DNA from: Gnomoniopsis sp. IMI 355080
Lineage: Eukaryota; Ascomycota; Sordariomycetes; Diaporthales; Gnomoniaceae
Length of the DNA: 64,000 nt
Assembly (NCBI GenBank): GCA_027946555.1
Contig: JAPEVC010000022.1
Coordinates: 169,549 to 233,548, forward strand
Direction of reading: 5' to 3'
Translations under genes and position numbers: made by a program
Notes under the pieces: generated by a model
Database searches by the model: none
Told to the model about the DNA's origin: nothing
What the model saw: only the letters and a program-made list of their open reading frames with translations
Shown: in pieces, positions 44,651-56,264 of the stretch
How positions within the stretch are numbered: position 1 is the first letter of the stretch
Layout: each line of letters opens with the position of its first letter

Positions 44651-47600
44651 GGTATGGACTAGGTGGTTCTGCCTTTCGTACTGAACGACTTGGACAGACG
44701 TCGATCTTTGTATGACTACCTATGTACCTGGACAGGGGGGGCGTTCGACATTGAGATTTGCTTATTTTTGGACAAAAGCACACGATTACCTACCTCAATA
44801 ATACCCAATCTACAAATCAAGGATGAAGTGACTCCAAAGTATCTGACTTTCTAAATGAACATACACCGACTGTGCCATGATTCATCAAACACTCCCCAAG
44901 TGTCTGTTTGTGGGTACCCAAGCTCGTTGTCCCTCCTTGCAGTTGAGCACGTAATTCCCTTGAAAGTCAAGGTGCTATAACTGGATGGATCGATTACTTA
45001 TGGCAACGTACACTGCAGAGTATCTGGCCACGCAAGCCCGGCACCGGCACTCGCATCCGCACCCGCTGCTAGCTTGTCCTTGCTTCCTTGGATTATCCCA
45101 ATACCGCACTATATTTTTAGTTTGCTGGCATAAGGTTAAAATGCATTATTTCCGTATTGCTTGTCAGTGAGCAGCACTCAGATATTATCCCCTCGTGCGG
45201 AATTCCCTACCCAATGGATTAACGACTGTAGTCTGAGTAATTATACATCGCTATATACTACTTATATGCATACTACCTAGATTTGGATGACGACCGGGCT
45301 GAAGATGAGAGGAGGAGGAGGAAGGCATCGTACTGCACCACAAATGCAATATGTAGACTCAGGGAAGAGCCGTTTTTTTTTCGACGGTTATTCTTTGGTA
45401 CATCTTATCAGTAAATATCGCGAAACGATGCCCACTACTGTGTAGCCGGCCAGTGGGACTTTTGAGTAATCCAGCCTGTGGGTACATCACTGGCGGAGAG
45501 TTTGACATCTGAGAACGACACCGGCGACCACGCTTTGTTCTGCAAGGAGTCAAAGACATCCTTGTCCAAATGCTGAGCCAGAACATTGCATGATAACTTT
45601 GCCATAGGCGACTTAACGAGATCGCCACAGTCAGATAGCGATCCATCGAAACGAGGGCTCCACTGCCATGTTTCGGTCCTGCTCGGCGAGAATAAGGCCT
45701 GTGCGCGTGAAGCGAACCGCCTTGTTATGATGAGTGTGGCCGTGTTTTACTGATTGACATTGCTCTTCTACGGGTCTCACAAGACCCCGTCACAGGCTCG
45801 GTACGATGCGCATTGGCGGAGCTGACGATAGATGGTGGAGTATCGGCCAAGCGTCCACGGATATCATGACTCTCGGCCAGTTGGAAAGACCCACATACAA
45901 ATTCGCTTCACTCACATCCAGTGCGTACTCGTGTTATTGAATCACTTTTGTATGAACGTCTCTGAAGTTCACGTGGAACCTCACTCCGCTCTCCTGCCTT
46001 AGTAAAGTCTTGCTATCTACTCATTGTACATATATGCTTACACGACGACAGGCCTATCGGTGGACTCGTTCCGTTATGTTGTCACACAGATATCTTATCT
46101 TGATTGGCTGGAAGAAGCCAGAGGGGTGGGAAGGTACTCGTACAATACCCTCTCAAGCATGACATTTTCGCGAAATTGATCTCGGAGAAACTCAGTATCT
46201 TGTGTACTTTGAACTGGATGCCTTGAAGGAAATTGTGCCTAGTAATTCACCACTGATCTTTCAGATCAGTGAGACTACCTAGGTACTTTTCAATATGAGC
46301 GAGGCTGTTCAGGTATGTTTACTTCATTTCGAAGGACTGTATGTACGAAGGAAGGCCGAAGTCTTGATATAAGAACTTCCTCCTATGATAAATTGACTAT
46401 TAAAACAGAATACAGGCGAAAAGTATTACAAGATACCTAGGTAGTACTCACGTAATTCATGTCATTGAAAATCCTTCAGGAATATCTGTTGTATAGTCCA
46501 GTGCAACTTGGTTCAAGGCACTATGTCTATGCATGAAAGGCTTATTTTTCGCGTTGCCAAAACCGCTTCCAAGACGGCCTGAGAACCAACTTATTCACAG
46601 CATGCGGTTTGCTTTTGTTGAATCTAGATATTGGAGAGATACATTGATTTATTTCTCAGTCTTAATGATGCAGACTGTTTCGCTCGGTGGGCTCATGAAC
46701 ATGGGTGTCGAAGTGTGTGGGCCTCAGTCTAGTGTCCTTGGAAACAAGACTGACCTTGATTCATGTCTACCTCAGGTCTCATTAAGGAAGGTGAAGAGGA
46801 CGCGAGAACGAAAAGAAAGGGTTGGCAAGAGTACTTGTCCACGGGTGCTTGCCGAGGTTCGATGCAGAAACAATTTTCGCCTACATGTTGCAAGTATAGC
46901 GCAAGATACATCTGCCTACCAAGTATCTAACGTGAGGCTACGCCAACGTAAAATGCTGGGCTCTCCGTGAAATACGAATCATACCTCCAGGTACCAGCCT
47001 TCAGACAATAACAGCCTCCGGCTCCGGATGAACGTTATAGCGCAGTAGTTTCAGAGTGGTCTTTTAGATTGGGAACTCCTGCCTGCTAAATGTCTCACAG
47101 TCAGCAGCTGAACAATTATAAATGGGGATATCCATTGAGTAGGATCGCCACACTTACTCGTGTCTCTCTGTAGTATTTTGATTTTCCCAGCTTTTCGCGC
47201 TGCCCTCGGAGCAACGGTGGAACAGAATCAATATTGGGCAACTTTCTGTAATCCGTAATAAGGGAACGGGCGCTTGTCAGATTTCGTCAGCGCCTGTAAC
47301 CTCAGTCCGAGTCATACGTTTGCTATGCACAGATCAGCACCGGGTAGATCCAGATTACTGCTCGGAACTCGCTTGATCTCTTTGCATGCTAATCATCCGC
47401 TCCAGGTCACCGGACGTTCCTTGTTGCGGTTGTCTCCGCCTCTATCGATTCGAAAATGGTCCGTCGCACTGCCTGCATCAACGACACAAAGTCATGGTTG
47501 TGGACCCTTCTGAGCTCGAACCCTTCATCCCATTTGGTTTTCCATCCTATCAAACCCCATGGCACGGACCTTGTGTTCCTTGAGAAACATGGTTCGGCCG

Positions 47601-47833
47601 TTCGGTGTAACAGGCAATGGAATACAAAGCACGATGGACTGCCCTAGCTCATTCTTTCCAAGACGCTCGTTGAAAAGGACTTGGGGCGCCGTCTACGAGA
47701 AAGGTCTCAAAAATATCAAGATGTCCCCATGACTTTCTGCCTGTTCCTTTGAACTGTATATTTGACCTTGTTCTTATTACTACTCGTCTTATTCCTTATA
47801 TTGCTCATGTTCACATGATATCGTTGCTTCGAG
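44651..47833. other. Gene-poor region of about 3.2 kb
   Basis: No recognisable gene. The longest ATG-started frame (46533-46970, 145 codons) has no motif and irregular composition. Contains two TACCTAGGTA copies at 46276 and 46434, 158 bp apart. Confidence 0.55.
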
Positions 47834-49250
47834 ATGTTTGTGAGTGAAACGCCTTCCGCGGCTGAGTGGGCAGCACTCGACAAGAGCGATCACTCGTCTC
47901 GCGCAGCATCAATATTACTTGTCAATGGGTTGTTCATTGGCCAAGTGCTTTTGTTTGCCTCCTTGAGAATATTCACAAAAATCTTCATGACAGCCAGGCT
48001 TTTTGTTGATGACTGTAAGTCCCGTTGCCTTCTTCTCACCCCAGCATAAGACCATACAGGGCTTGGCATTGTTAGATTTTTGGCTGCAATGGATATCACG
48101 ACTAATGACTTGAAATTCCCACTTTTGTAGTTCTGATGACAGGTTCTGTCCTCTTGTTTACGGCAGTCTGTATCATCAACATCTACTCTGTGCGCCTGGG
48201 CTCTGGTAGCCACGTTTGGGATCTCCCGGGCATAACAGACAACAGCACTTTCGAAGACGTCAGCAAAGCAGCCGCACCTATTGAGTTGATGAACTACACA
48301 GCCCTGATCATCATTGCACCCACTGTCATTCTTGCCAAACTCTCTATTGTCACCATTCTGCTTCGGGTCTTCCCTGAATCCATGCGCGCTTTGAGGTATT
48401 TCCTTCTCACCTTGGCCGCCATTCTCACCGCCTGCTGCGTCACCCAGGCACTGCTTGTAATGTTCCAATGCTCGCCAATCCAAGCCAGTTGGAACATTGA
48501 GGCTGGAGTCTGCTACATCCAATCACTCCAAGCTATTACTATGGGTCTGGGGACGCTGAACTCCTTTACGGACCTCATGCTATGTATTACGCCTATTCCA
48601 TACTTTTGGCAGTTGAACATGCCCAAGCCACAAAAAATCTGTCTTTGCGGTCTGTTCATGACAGGGCTTTTGTAAGTCTACTCCTTAAGTGTCGCTTGAC
48701 ATTTAGAGATTGCAACTAATCTCAGCCATCCGGCTCAGTGCTTGCGGATTCAGTGTAGCCAGAGTGGTCTCATTACGTGGTTTAAACAACAACCTCGATA
48801 TCACCTGTCAGTTAGCCTGCAAAGCCCTTTTATTGGAACCTCTAACTCATATTATCGGCTGTTGATATAGTCGTTGCCATTCCCTACTTCAACTGGTCCA
48901 TCGTCGAAGCAGGACTGATCATCATCACGGGTTCCGTCCCATACCTGAGGCCATTAATGGCTACTATACTTCCCGATTTCTTCAGATCTCACAACTTCAC
49001 TTCACTCGCGATTCCAGACAAGTCGAAGGATGCCAGCACAGGATTCTCGACAGCACCGCCATCATCATCCGAAACTCATGGCGATATCACTATCACGAAG
49101 GAGTTCCGATTGGAAGAGACAGATGCGCTAGACGGTGATGGATTTGATTCGAGACCTCCAGGTACACCAATGACTCCCCTGGCACCAAGACCGGGACCTC
49201 GCATGCTTGTCAGTTGTGAGAAAGTCAATACACGATTCGGCAGATCATGA
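47834..49250 (+). CDS. Fungal rhodopsin-domain integral membrane protein (SAT4/PTH11-related)
   Basis: Four exons: 47834-48014, 48131-48671, 48739-48806, 48871-49250; about 389 residues. The layout is seven TM helices with a short extracellular N-terminus: LLVNGLFIGQVLLFASLRIF, VLLFTAVCIINIY, LIIIAPTVILAKLSIVTILL, YFLLTLAAILTACCVTQALL, then CSPIQASWNIEAGVC with the conserved paired cysteines, TDLMLCITPIPYFWQL, and WSIVEAGLIIITGSVPYLRPL. FQCSPIQASW and LNSFTDLMLCITPIP are signatures of the large plasma-membrane rhodopsin-domain family in Pezizomycotina. The C-terminal tail is polar and Ser/Pro/Thr-rich, likely cytosolic. No CFEM domain is present. Some relatives are GPCR-like, but the ligand and signalling role are unknown. 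Confidence 0.88.
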
Positions 49251-50302
49251 TGGATGAAACTGGCATGACCTTGTTTCCCTGAAAGGAGTTGAGGCAGGGA
49301 CTTCTGAGCGTTGTACAGACGGTCCCGGAGCTTGATACATATTCATAAGTTGTTTTGATTAAGTCAAGAGAACTTATACTTTTCAACTTTGGACTCTTTC
49401 GCTTATACCTATAATCTACAATTTTAAAAGTAGGAGGAGAGCATTGTATGCTTGACCGCAGAAACATCTGATGTACGAAAATATGAGTCCAAAGGTGCAT
49501 TTCCAAGATTATCTGTATTTTCAATAGACTCGAGTCTCTGGTATGAATGATCCGTCGTACCAATAAAGTGGTAGCGGTGAGACGTATAAATGAGACTTGT
49601 CAATAAGCATCACAATATATCAATACGTTTTCCTCAGGCTATTTCAAGCAGCCCGGGCGTGGGGTATCGTGCATTCGCAAACGTGGACGTTGAAAAAGCC
49701 TGCTAGCTAGAACTCGGCATTCCAGCACCGTTCCGAGATTGATAAATAGTCCTTTAGACCTCCCACCCACAATTACCAACAAACTAAGATTCAAATAATG
49801 TGATCAAGAGTGAGCAAAGCAGCCATCCGGCCACTAGAGTTAGGGCTTAGGACCTACATACTGTGCCCTGTTTGCACTTGTCGTCCCTGCCTAAGGTACC
49901 TGGGCAAGGTTTCTATGTCGGTTGAAATAGCTTGTGACTTATGAAAAATGTTGATTACCTACCTAGGTAGGTAGAGAGATACCCATACGCAGGGCCATTT
50001 CAGTTGATGATGAATTTTGGCAGATGCGGTTCAGGGTAATCATAAAGCGCAGCCATGCATTTCCAACATATTTCTCTGGGACCATCCTCCACTAGAATGG
50101 CACTACGGCCTTGCCCTTTCTGTACCAGATTTGACGCAATTGCAAGCCGTGCAACCCAATTTCCACTGGCCCGCACTACTCCCACGGATGGCGGCTCGTC
50201 CAGCAGCTCGTCCCAGGAATCCAACGATGCAATGTCCTTTGCATCCGGTATGTACTTCAAGTTGCAGTCACAGGGAAACTCCACGATGTCAATCTCTTCT
50301 TG
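49251..50302. other. Intergenic region, with a possible extra 3' exon of the next gene
   Basis: Convergent 3' ends. A minus-strand frame at 50000-50284 (94 codons, e.g. WDELLDEPPSVGVV and REICWKCMAALYDYPE) has protein-like composition and directly follows the orphan gene ending at 50303. It could be joined through an intron starting within KGRW, which would extend that protein. Not proven. The 18-bp palindrome at 49956 lies just beyond it. Confidence 0.4.
49956..49973. repeat. Perfect 18-bp palindrome around TACCTAGGTA
   Basis: TACCTACCTAGGTAGGTA is its own reverse complement. It lies beyond the 3' end of the orphan gene at 50303-52446. Confidence 0.9.
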
Positions 50303-52446
50303 TTACAAGCAGAGGACATTAAGATCTGCGACCCACCGACCCTTATCCTGAACTGATATGACTGATTCCAGTAAAAATACCTGTTGGTCGATATCTCCAT
50401 TGCTCTCCCAGGACACAGGCATCTTCCAATTCGTGAAAGATAGATACAAGGATGTTCCTTTGAATGTGTCGAGACGCCTGCCATCATACAGTTGGTGATC
50501 CACAAGGGAGACATCGTGCCCAGGTTTTCTGATGTCTGGCTCAATTGGCGAGACCAGCAAGGTAATTCCAGAATGTCCGATGTTGCTATTAAGATGACGC
50601 ATACTCATACCCAAGTCTTTGACAGTCGGATCGGATAATAGTATGCCAGCCACAAAGATGGAATTCTCAGAACACAGCGCTACCACAGATTCTGTATGCT
50701 CGAGCTCGATATTGGCCTGCCCCGACTCCAGCATTGCGAGGCAGGCAAATGAATTCGCACGAGTCATCCCTTGACAATGTACCTGTATCGAGACTGTTGA
50801 GAGAGCTGGAAAGCCTTTGGATGTTCGAATGCTTCCAGGGAGCCACTTTGCTTGGGAGAGATCCAGTTCGATGACGCGTACAGGGATAGTGGCGTTGGGG
50901 AACTGCTCACAAAGTGCAGAGATGATCTCCAGTGCTCGCATACTCTTGAGCCACTGATGTGGCAAATGCCTATCCGAAAATACTGTGTCATAGCACGCAT
51001 ATGAAAATTCATGTTCGTTCTCGGGCGGCATTTCCGCATCAGGTGTGCCCGTACTGGCCCAGTTCCACTCAAGGTCGCTTCGCTTCCTCTTGATACCTAG
51101 GACACGGCGTTTGCTGAAGAAATTGTTCATTTCTTGATCCTGTATGATGGTAGGTCAGACGCTATGATCACTGCTAAAACATAAGCATTCTGATTCTTAC
51201 CTCGAGCAAGTGCCGCAAAAAGGAAGGAACCCTTGCGACGTGGCCTTGTTCCTGTCGAAGCCATTGCAAACCATCCCTAATATGAGCTCGCATTGCCTCC
51301 TCGAGCATCTTGGCTTGCAATTGTTTCAACTCGTGTTGATATGTATCTCTCACCACAATGGAAAACCCTATACCATGTATGTGGAGCATGTTGCGCACCG
51401 AAATGAAGCGAGCTTCTTTGCCCATTCTGGCAAAGAAGAGTGGCGCGTTTGGGGGCCAAGTATAACTAAAGGATCGCTCATGGATTGCACCGCCAAGCAC
51501 CGCAGGATCTTGTTCTCTGGTAAGCTTGTACGGCTTCGACTTATTGTGACGGACGACGTCGCAGTATTCGCCGGCCTATATCCGTTCACGCTGTTCTTGT
51601 TCTAGCACAGGTAAAAGGCCAGAACTGTCTGGGTGGTTCTCGGTAAAAATCCATCGCGCATTGATTTTGGTCTGCTCCTCCCCGTGGGAGAGATTTGGGT
51701 CCACTAGGTTTATTGGAATCGGGGCGATAGTTACCCACTCGTTCCACTGCCCTGTGCCTTCGGTCCTGGATCTCACGATGAACGCGTCGGCATTAGATAA
51801 GCCCATAGCACCTGCGAGCTGCCGGAGGTACATGATGCCGACCTCTCTGTCATTCTTCAGTGTCAACGCCTTCATGACGTGAGGGTTGCAAAGGCCGAAG
51901 AATGGCGGTTTCAAGGATCCGTCACGGCCCAGCATGAGTGATGACTCCCTAAGCGCCCTCCTGTGACCATGTTTCACGTATGACATCGGATTGCTTTTAT
52001 GCTGGGTCGTATCTGCTTCTGCAACAGACGATGCTACCCCACAGAGACGCAGAAGCCAAGAGAAAGCTGAATCTTCACGCAAAGTGCTCGATCGTATGAC
52101 GTATCCCAATCTTCCAAACCATTGCACAGAGACCTCAAGCATGTCTATGGAGACTTCCCATTGTCCAAGGACCATGCCAAGGCAGACAAGCCAGAGTTCA
52201 TCAACCGTGGCTCGAGTCGTTTCTCGGCTGTTCACTGTGACTGGCCCGCCGTAATATTTCAAATGAGACAGAGCTAGAGGCCGCAGGTCGACTTGTCGCC
52301 TGCCTGTCAAAAGTATGTGCGGCTAATATCGGGCATATGCAAATGCTGCAGCGATGGTGACCGCTTTTGCGCAACAAAGTACAAACGTCAAACATAATCC
52401 AGGAGGCAGATATGGTTGCGGTCCATAAAATACCAAGACTTCCCAT
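50303..52446 (-). CDS. Large hypothetical fungal protein of unknown function
   Basis: Four exons on the minus strand by hand model: 52446-52383, 52303-51590, 51514-51201, 51139-50303; about 642 residues, phases consistent. The N-terminus (MGSLGILWTATISASWIMF) is hydrophobic and may be a signal or anchor. Next comes VDLRPLALSHLKYYGGPVTV with DELWLVCLGMVLGQWEVSI and WFGRLGYVIRSSTL. A central block holds WNEWVTIAPIPINL, and then ARWIFTEN. The region RSFSYTWPPNAPLFFARMG precedes an amphipathic helix (DTYQHELKQLQAKMLEEAM), probably coiled coil. The final exon is mixed alpha/beta with no catalytic signature. No known family is recognised. Exon 1 is the weakest part, and the C-terminus may extend to 50000. 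Confidence 0.65.
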
Positions 52447-54762
52447 TACTAGCCTTCTTCTCCATATTATATACTTAAATTGGGCATCGACCTGGGTATA
52501 TCGCACTTAGGAATTAGATGAAGCAGCACGCCAGCCATAATGAATATCGGAGGGAAATTTACCTAGGTAGTAGATAGAATGATAAAATAAAGAAATATGG
52601 TTTTTTTTTAGCCTTTGTCTCGAGCTTTTAGATAACTATGATTATAGCTTAATCCGCAGCGAAACATGCGTCTATAGCTGTGAAAAGAAGTACCTCCCTC
52701 GCTAACGGTAAGATCGCCTAATATCTTGTATTATGCTTCTCCCATACGGGGCCCAGTGGGCTGCTTGGTGTAAGGGAAGTGAAAGCTACCAGGGCCAGGG
52801 TAGAGTATTTCGTAACTAAGAACATATTTGCGACTAGCCCTTGAAAGGTTCAAACCTGGAAGGAGAAGTACGAGTCCCAGATGGTTGTATAAACAAAAAT
52901 TCCTTGTTTTAGAAGAGCCCAGCGAGATGTGAGCTGTGGGTGTGTTGGGCCCTTGCAAGAGATGGAAATGTTCTGATTCGCTCGTTCCGCTGACTCTCAA
53001 CCAGAGAAGCAAGTAATCAGCTCTTATAGCTTCAACTTTGAAGGAGTCTCTCATCATTGTTGCGGTTGGTCTGCATTTGCTAAACTCGTCTACGGGGCCT
53101 AGTTTCCAGTCATAACATACGCACGCACCAAAAAACTCGAGATGGCCTCTTGTAAGACTTTACAATACAGTAGTCAAAGCCCCAATAGTCAGCTCGACAT
53201 CAACAACCGGGAAGTCGCGCACCTTTCAAGACGTCACATAATCAGATTCTAGTACTCTGGTTGGTCCCCAAGTTAGACCATACGAGGCTCTACTTTCTAC
53301 ATGCAGATTGGATTGGGGACGAGCGAATGTAGATGAATCACTGGTCCTCTCAGCTTACATGATATCCTCACGTCAGGAAGCTCTCGCGCATGAATTGTAA
53401 CGGGCCATTTTCCCAGGTCTATTCATATATGAATAGGTCCTACCCTCAATAATATCAAGAATTCTTACTGAACAATGGATGCTCGGCTTGCAGACCTCGG
53501 GAGCAGGCCGGTAGCGGCCAAACCCAAAGTATCTTGACGATGTGGGTACGGGCAGTACCTAACTACCTACCTACCTAGGTAGGTAGTTACCTGCCTTCCA
53601 TGGCCCAGTGGGGTAATATCTACTCCGGCTGAGTGCCCTGCATGATGTGAAGCGTTCTTAGTAAGTAAGTTAGTGTATTTCATTCATGGGAACTGACTTA
53701 GGCGTCGCACCCTTATGACAGTATCCGCGGGTACTATAAAGGCGCTGAATTGTCCATACACATGCTTGCCTACTTTCCCAATTACTCCAGTCAAAGACCA
53801 GTCCTCACTGAGATTATGGGCTCGACCTGGCATGACGACCTATGCGAGTCTTGGGGCTACCCGATATTAAATAACAAATTCATTTCGAGGGCAACCTTAC
53901 AGGTAGCCACCGTAAGGGTGTTGAAGCGAAGTCGTTTCGTGTCCAACGAGATGTATACAATCATCACACATCAATACATCTTGACAGACTACTCAAATGA
54001 AACACTGCATTCTGGCAGATCGTAAACGTCCCTTTTCGGAGTAGGTGATTGTCGGCACTTGGGTTTTGGTGTTGCCAACGGTTTTTGAAGCATTCCACGA
54101 AAGGTGTCCTGAAGCCTGATTAGTAGACTCTGAAGCTAGTCACTGTCTTAATCTACTTTAGCCATAGCATATACAATGGCATCTGTGAAGACTATAACAT
54201 CTTAGTCTACCGTTCGGCGGTGTTGATGCGTATAGAACAGTCTTCACGGAGCTCAGCCCGGAGCCCGGCTCGAATTATTTCCATGCGTGCCCCAAAAAAG
54301 CATCTGAGGCCCTACTGGTCGAACAATTTGAAGTTTGAAGACCTCAGGTTAAGGATCAGTCGGTGATGAGGCACCGAAATTTGTCCCCTTGGCTGGACAT
54401 AGCGTGTATTGAATTAAGTAAGCAGCGCGTTTCTGAAGTCTATCCAGACTAGCATTTGGTTATTATTGCAATCCAGCGGAGGTCAATAAACAAAACCGCA
54501 AATTTCTAATCAATTCAATCCTCATACACATGTGATAGAGCCATCCACATCCGGAATAGTGGTGCCAATACGTGGCTGTGGCCTGCATACTGCATATACA
54601 GCCGCAGGCCTCCTATGGGGCTTAGACGACTTGTGCCACGCGAGAGACAGCACGAGGTGGCGGAGAAGGCTCTCAATACCCGAAACCTGGAATGTCCCGC
54701 TTGTCTGTTTCCATCTGTGACTCTTGCTCTCATCTCTTTACATCCATCGTAAATCGACCGCG
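52447..54762. other. Gene-poor region of about 2.3 kb
   Basis: No supported gene. Contains TACCTAGGTA at 52560 (114 bp before the orphan gene start) and the 20-bp palindrome at 53567. A plus-strand 91-codon frame at 53750-54025 has no motif. Confidence 0.55.
53567..53586. repeat. Perfect 20-bp palindrome around TACCTAGGTA
   Basis: CTACCTACCTAGGTAGGTAG is its own reverse complement and is the longest palindrome of the set. It is flanked on the left by one more ACCT unit, so the left arm is a short ACCT tandem run. Confidence 0.9.
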
Positions 54763-55890
54763 ATGTCTTTTGGCCCGACCTTTGGCTCGTTTGGGGATTT
54801 TATTTCCCTCGTGGTGCTGATCAAGGACATTTCCACGGCCCTGCACGAGCAGAGGGGCTCGGCAAAAAAGTACCAGGATGTGATCAAGAACCTTGACATC
54901 CTCTCAGAAACAGTTCAAGCGGTAGAAACAGCCTACGGCGGTCCGCAACATGCCGGGAACCTCGATGGTATCCCAGCAACAGCACTCGAGACAGTGCAAC
55001 AGATTCGAAAGTACCTCGAGAGCTTCGTTACAAGGCTAAATAAATACGCTCCGGCGCTATCTCAGGGAGGTTCGGGAAACATGGCAAAGGACGTGGCTAG
55101 GAAGGTTCAATTCAGGATTCTGGAGGACAAGGAAATTGGGAATTTCCAGGCGCAGATCACAGGGTACATTATGTTGCTCACAACGTTGCTCGAAGTTACA
55201 ACTCTGTAAGCCCCCCGCGTACCTAGACCCTACGATGACGCAGTAGGTACACTAATATTACTTAGACATGCCGTACAACGGAACCACGATGAAGCCCTTA
55301 AAAACAAGCAAGCGATCAGCCAGCAGATCGAAGCCAGAGGAGAGCAGACGGACGCGCTCCTAAATTCTCAGACTCGAGAACTTAAAGGCTACTGGAGTAG
55401 GCTCGGACGGAACATCTTGACAAGATTAGACTTCGTCAGCGGCCTGGGTATCGATATCAGAAGATCGACAGGCCTAATCCTCTCTGCCTTGTTTCCCATG
55501 GCCAACATGCTCACAGAGGTACACAGTTTGTTGTTGAACATGCAGGGGCCCTTTGAACAACATTTCAAATTAGAAGACGCCACGGGAAAGCAATTCAAGA
55601 TATACATGTGCAATATACCAGATTGGGAGTCCCTTGACTTCTTTCTCCAGCAGAGATTCAAAGGGAAGAAGGGCGCACGCCGTGTGCAGAGACGACACTA
55701 TACGCTCCAGGAACGGTCTTCACACGTGGAGATTGACCGAAAGATTGACCTGGATCATCTCTTCTCCTCGCGACAGCTCATCGATATGAGTCTTTTCTGT
55801 AGAGACTCCATATCACAAATCAAACGAGCAAACTGTCCCTGGTGTAAAACCATATCGTCAAGCACCACGGGTAGCGAAGTGCAATGGTGA
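54763..55890 (+). CDS. Ubiquitin-like-domain (ULD-type) fungal protein
   Basis: Two exons: 54763-55205 and 55266-55890, about 355 residues. The N-terminal 150 residues (SFGDFISLVVLIKDISTAL, YQDVIKNLDILSETVQAV) form the helical domain that begins many fungal signalling and NLR-like proteins. A polar linker follows (QISQQIEARGEQTDALLN). The C-terminal domain has FEQHFKLEDATGKQFKIY, WESLDFFLQQRFKGK, and HYTLQERSSHVEI, with a final IDMSLFCRD and a CPWC pair. This is the pattern of the fungal ubiquitin-like (ULD_2-type) domain. A potential intron after 55889 (GTGAGT...CAG at 55937) would reconstruct a TGA stop at the junction, so the protein ends here spliced or unspliced. Role unknown; context with other NLR-type genes is suggestive only. 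Confidence 0.8.
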
Positions 55891-55937
55891 GTTCCGATCC
55901 AAAGTCCATCTATGATCTATGCAGAATAGTGACACTA

Positions 55938-56264
55938 CAAAGTCAAAACTGCTCTAGAAGCTTCAAAAGAATAAGTGGCGAAGACAACGCGGACTCTGAT
56001 ACTAAGATGACTGATACTGCCCCTGCCAACGAGGATGAATCCGATGAAGAGGATGTCGCAGGTTTTGTTCGCATCCGACTCGTACCCAGCTCGAGGTCAC
56101 CATATACTGCACCTGCCAACGAGGGTGAATCTGATGAAGTGGATGTCAGAGGTTTAGTTCCCAATCGACCCTTACCCAGCTCGAGGTCACCAAACATAAA
56201 GATTGGAAATACATCCAGATTGAGATGGACTTGCGTGAGAACTCCTCATTTCGAACATCATTAA
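55938..56264 (+). other. Open frame with a 90-bp tandem duplication, downstream of the ULD gene
   Basis: Immediately after the ULD gene the plus strand stays open in another frame and is acidic and Ser-rich. It contains two 90-bp copies (56016-56105 and 56106-56195) encoding TAPANEDESDEEDV... and TAPANEGESDEVDV..., both ending PSSRSP. The copies differ at about a fifth of residues. It lacks its own convincing start, and no splice of the ULD gene reaches it without a stop. It may be a lost C-terminal exon or a separate relic. Confidence 0.4.

Noticed and set aside
46533..46970. 145-codon ATG-started frame in a gene-poor region
   Set aside because: No domain, no homology cue, irregular composition; could be chance. 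Listed only as the longest frame there.
52841..52900. GGTTCAAACC resembling a tRNA T-arm
   Set aside because: No matching acceptor stem, D-arm or anticodon arm could be built around it.
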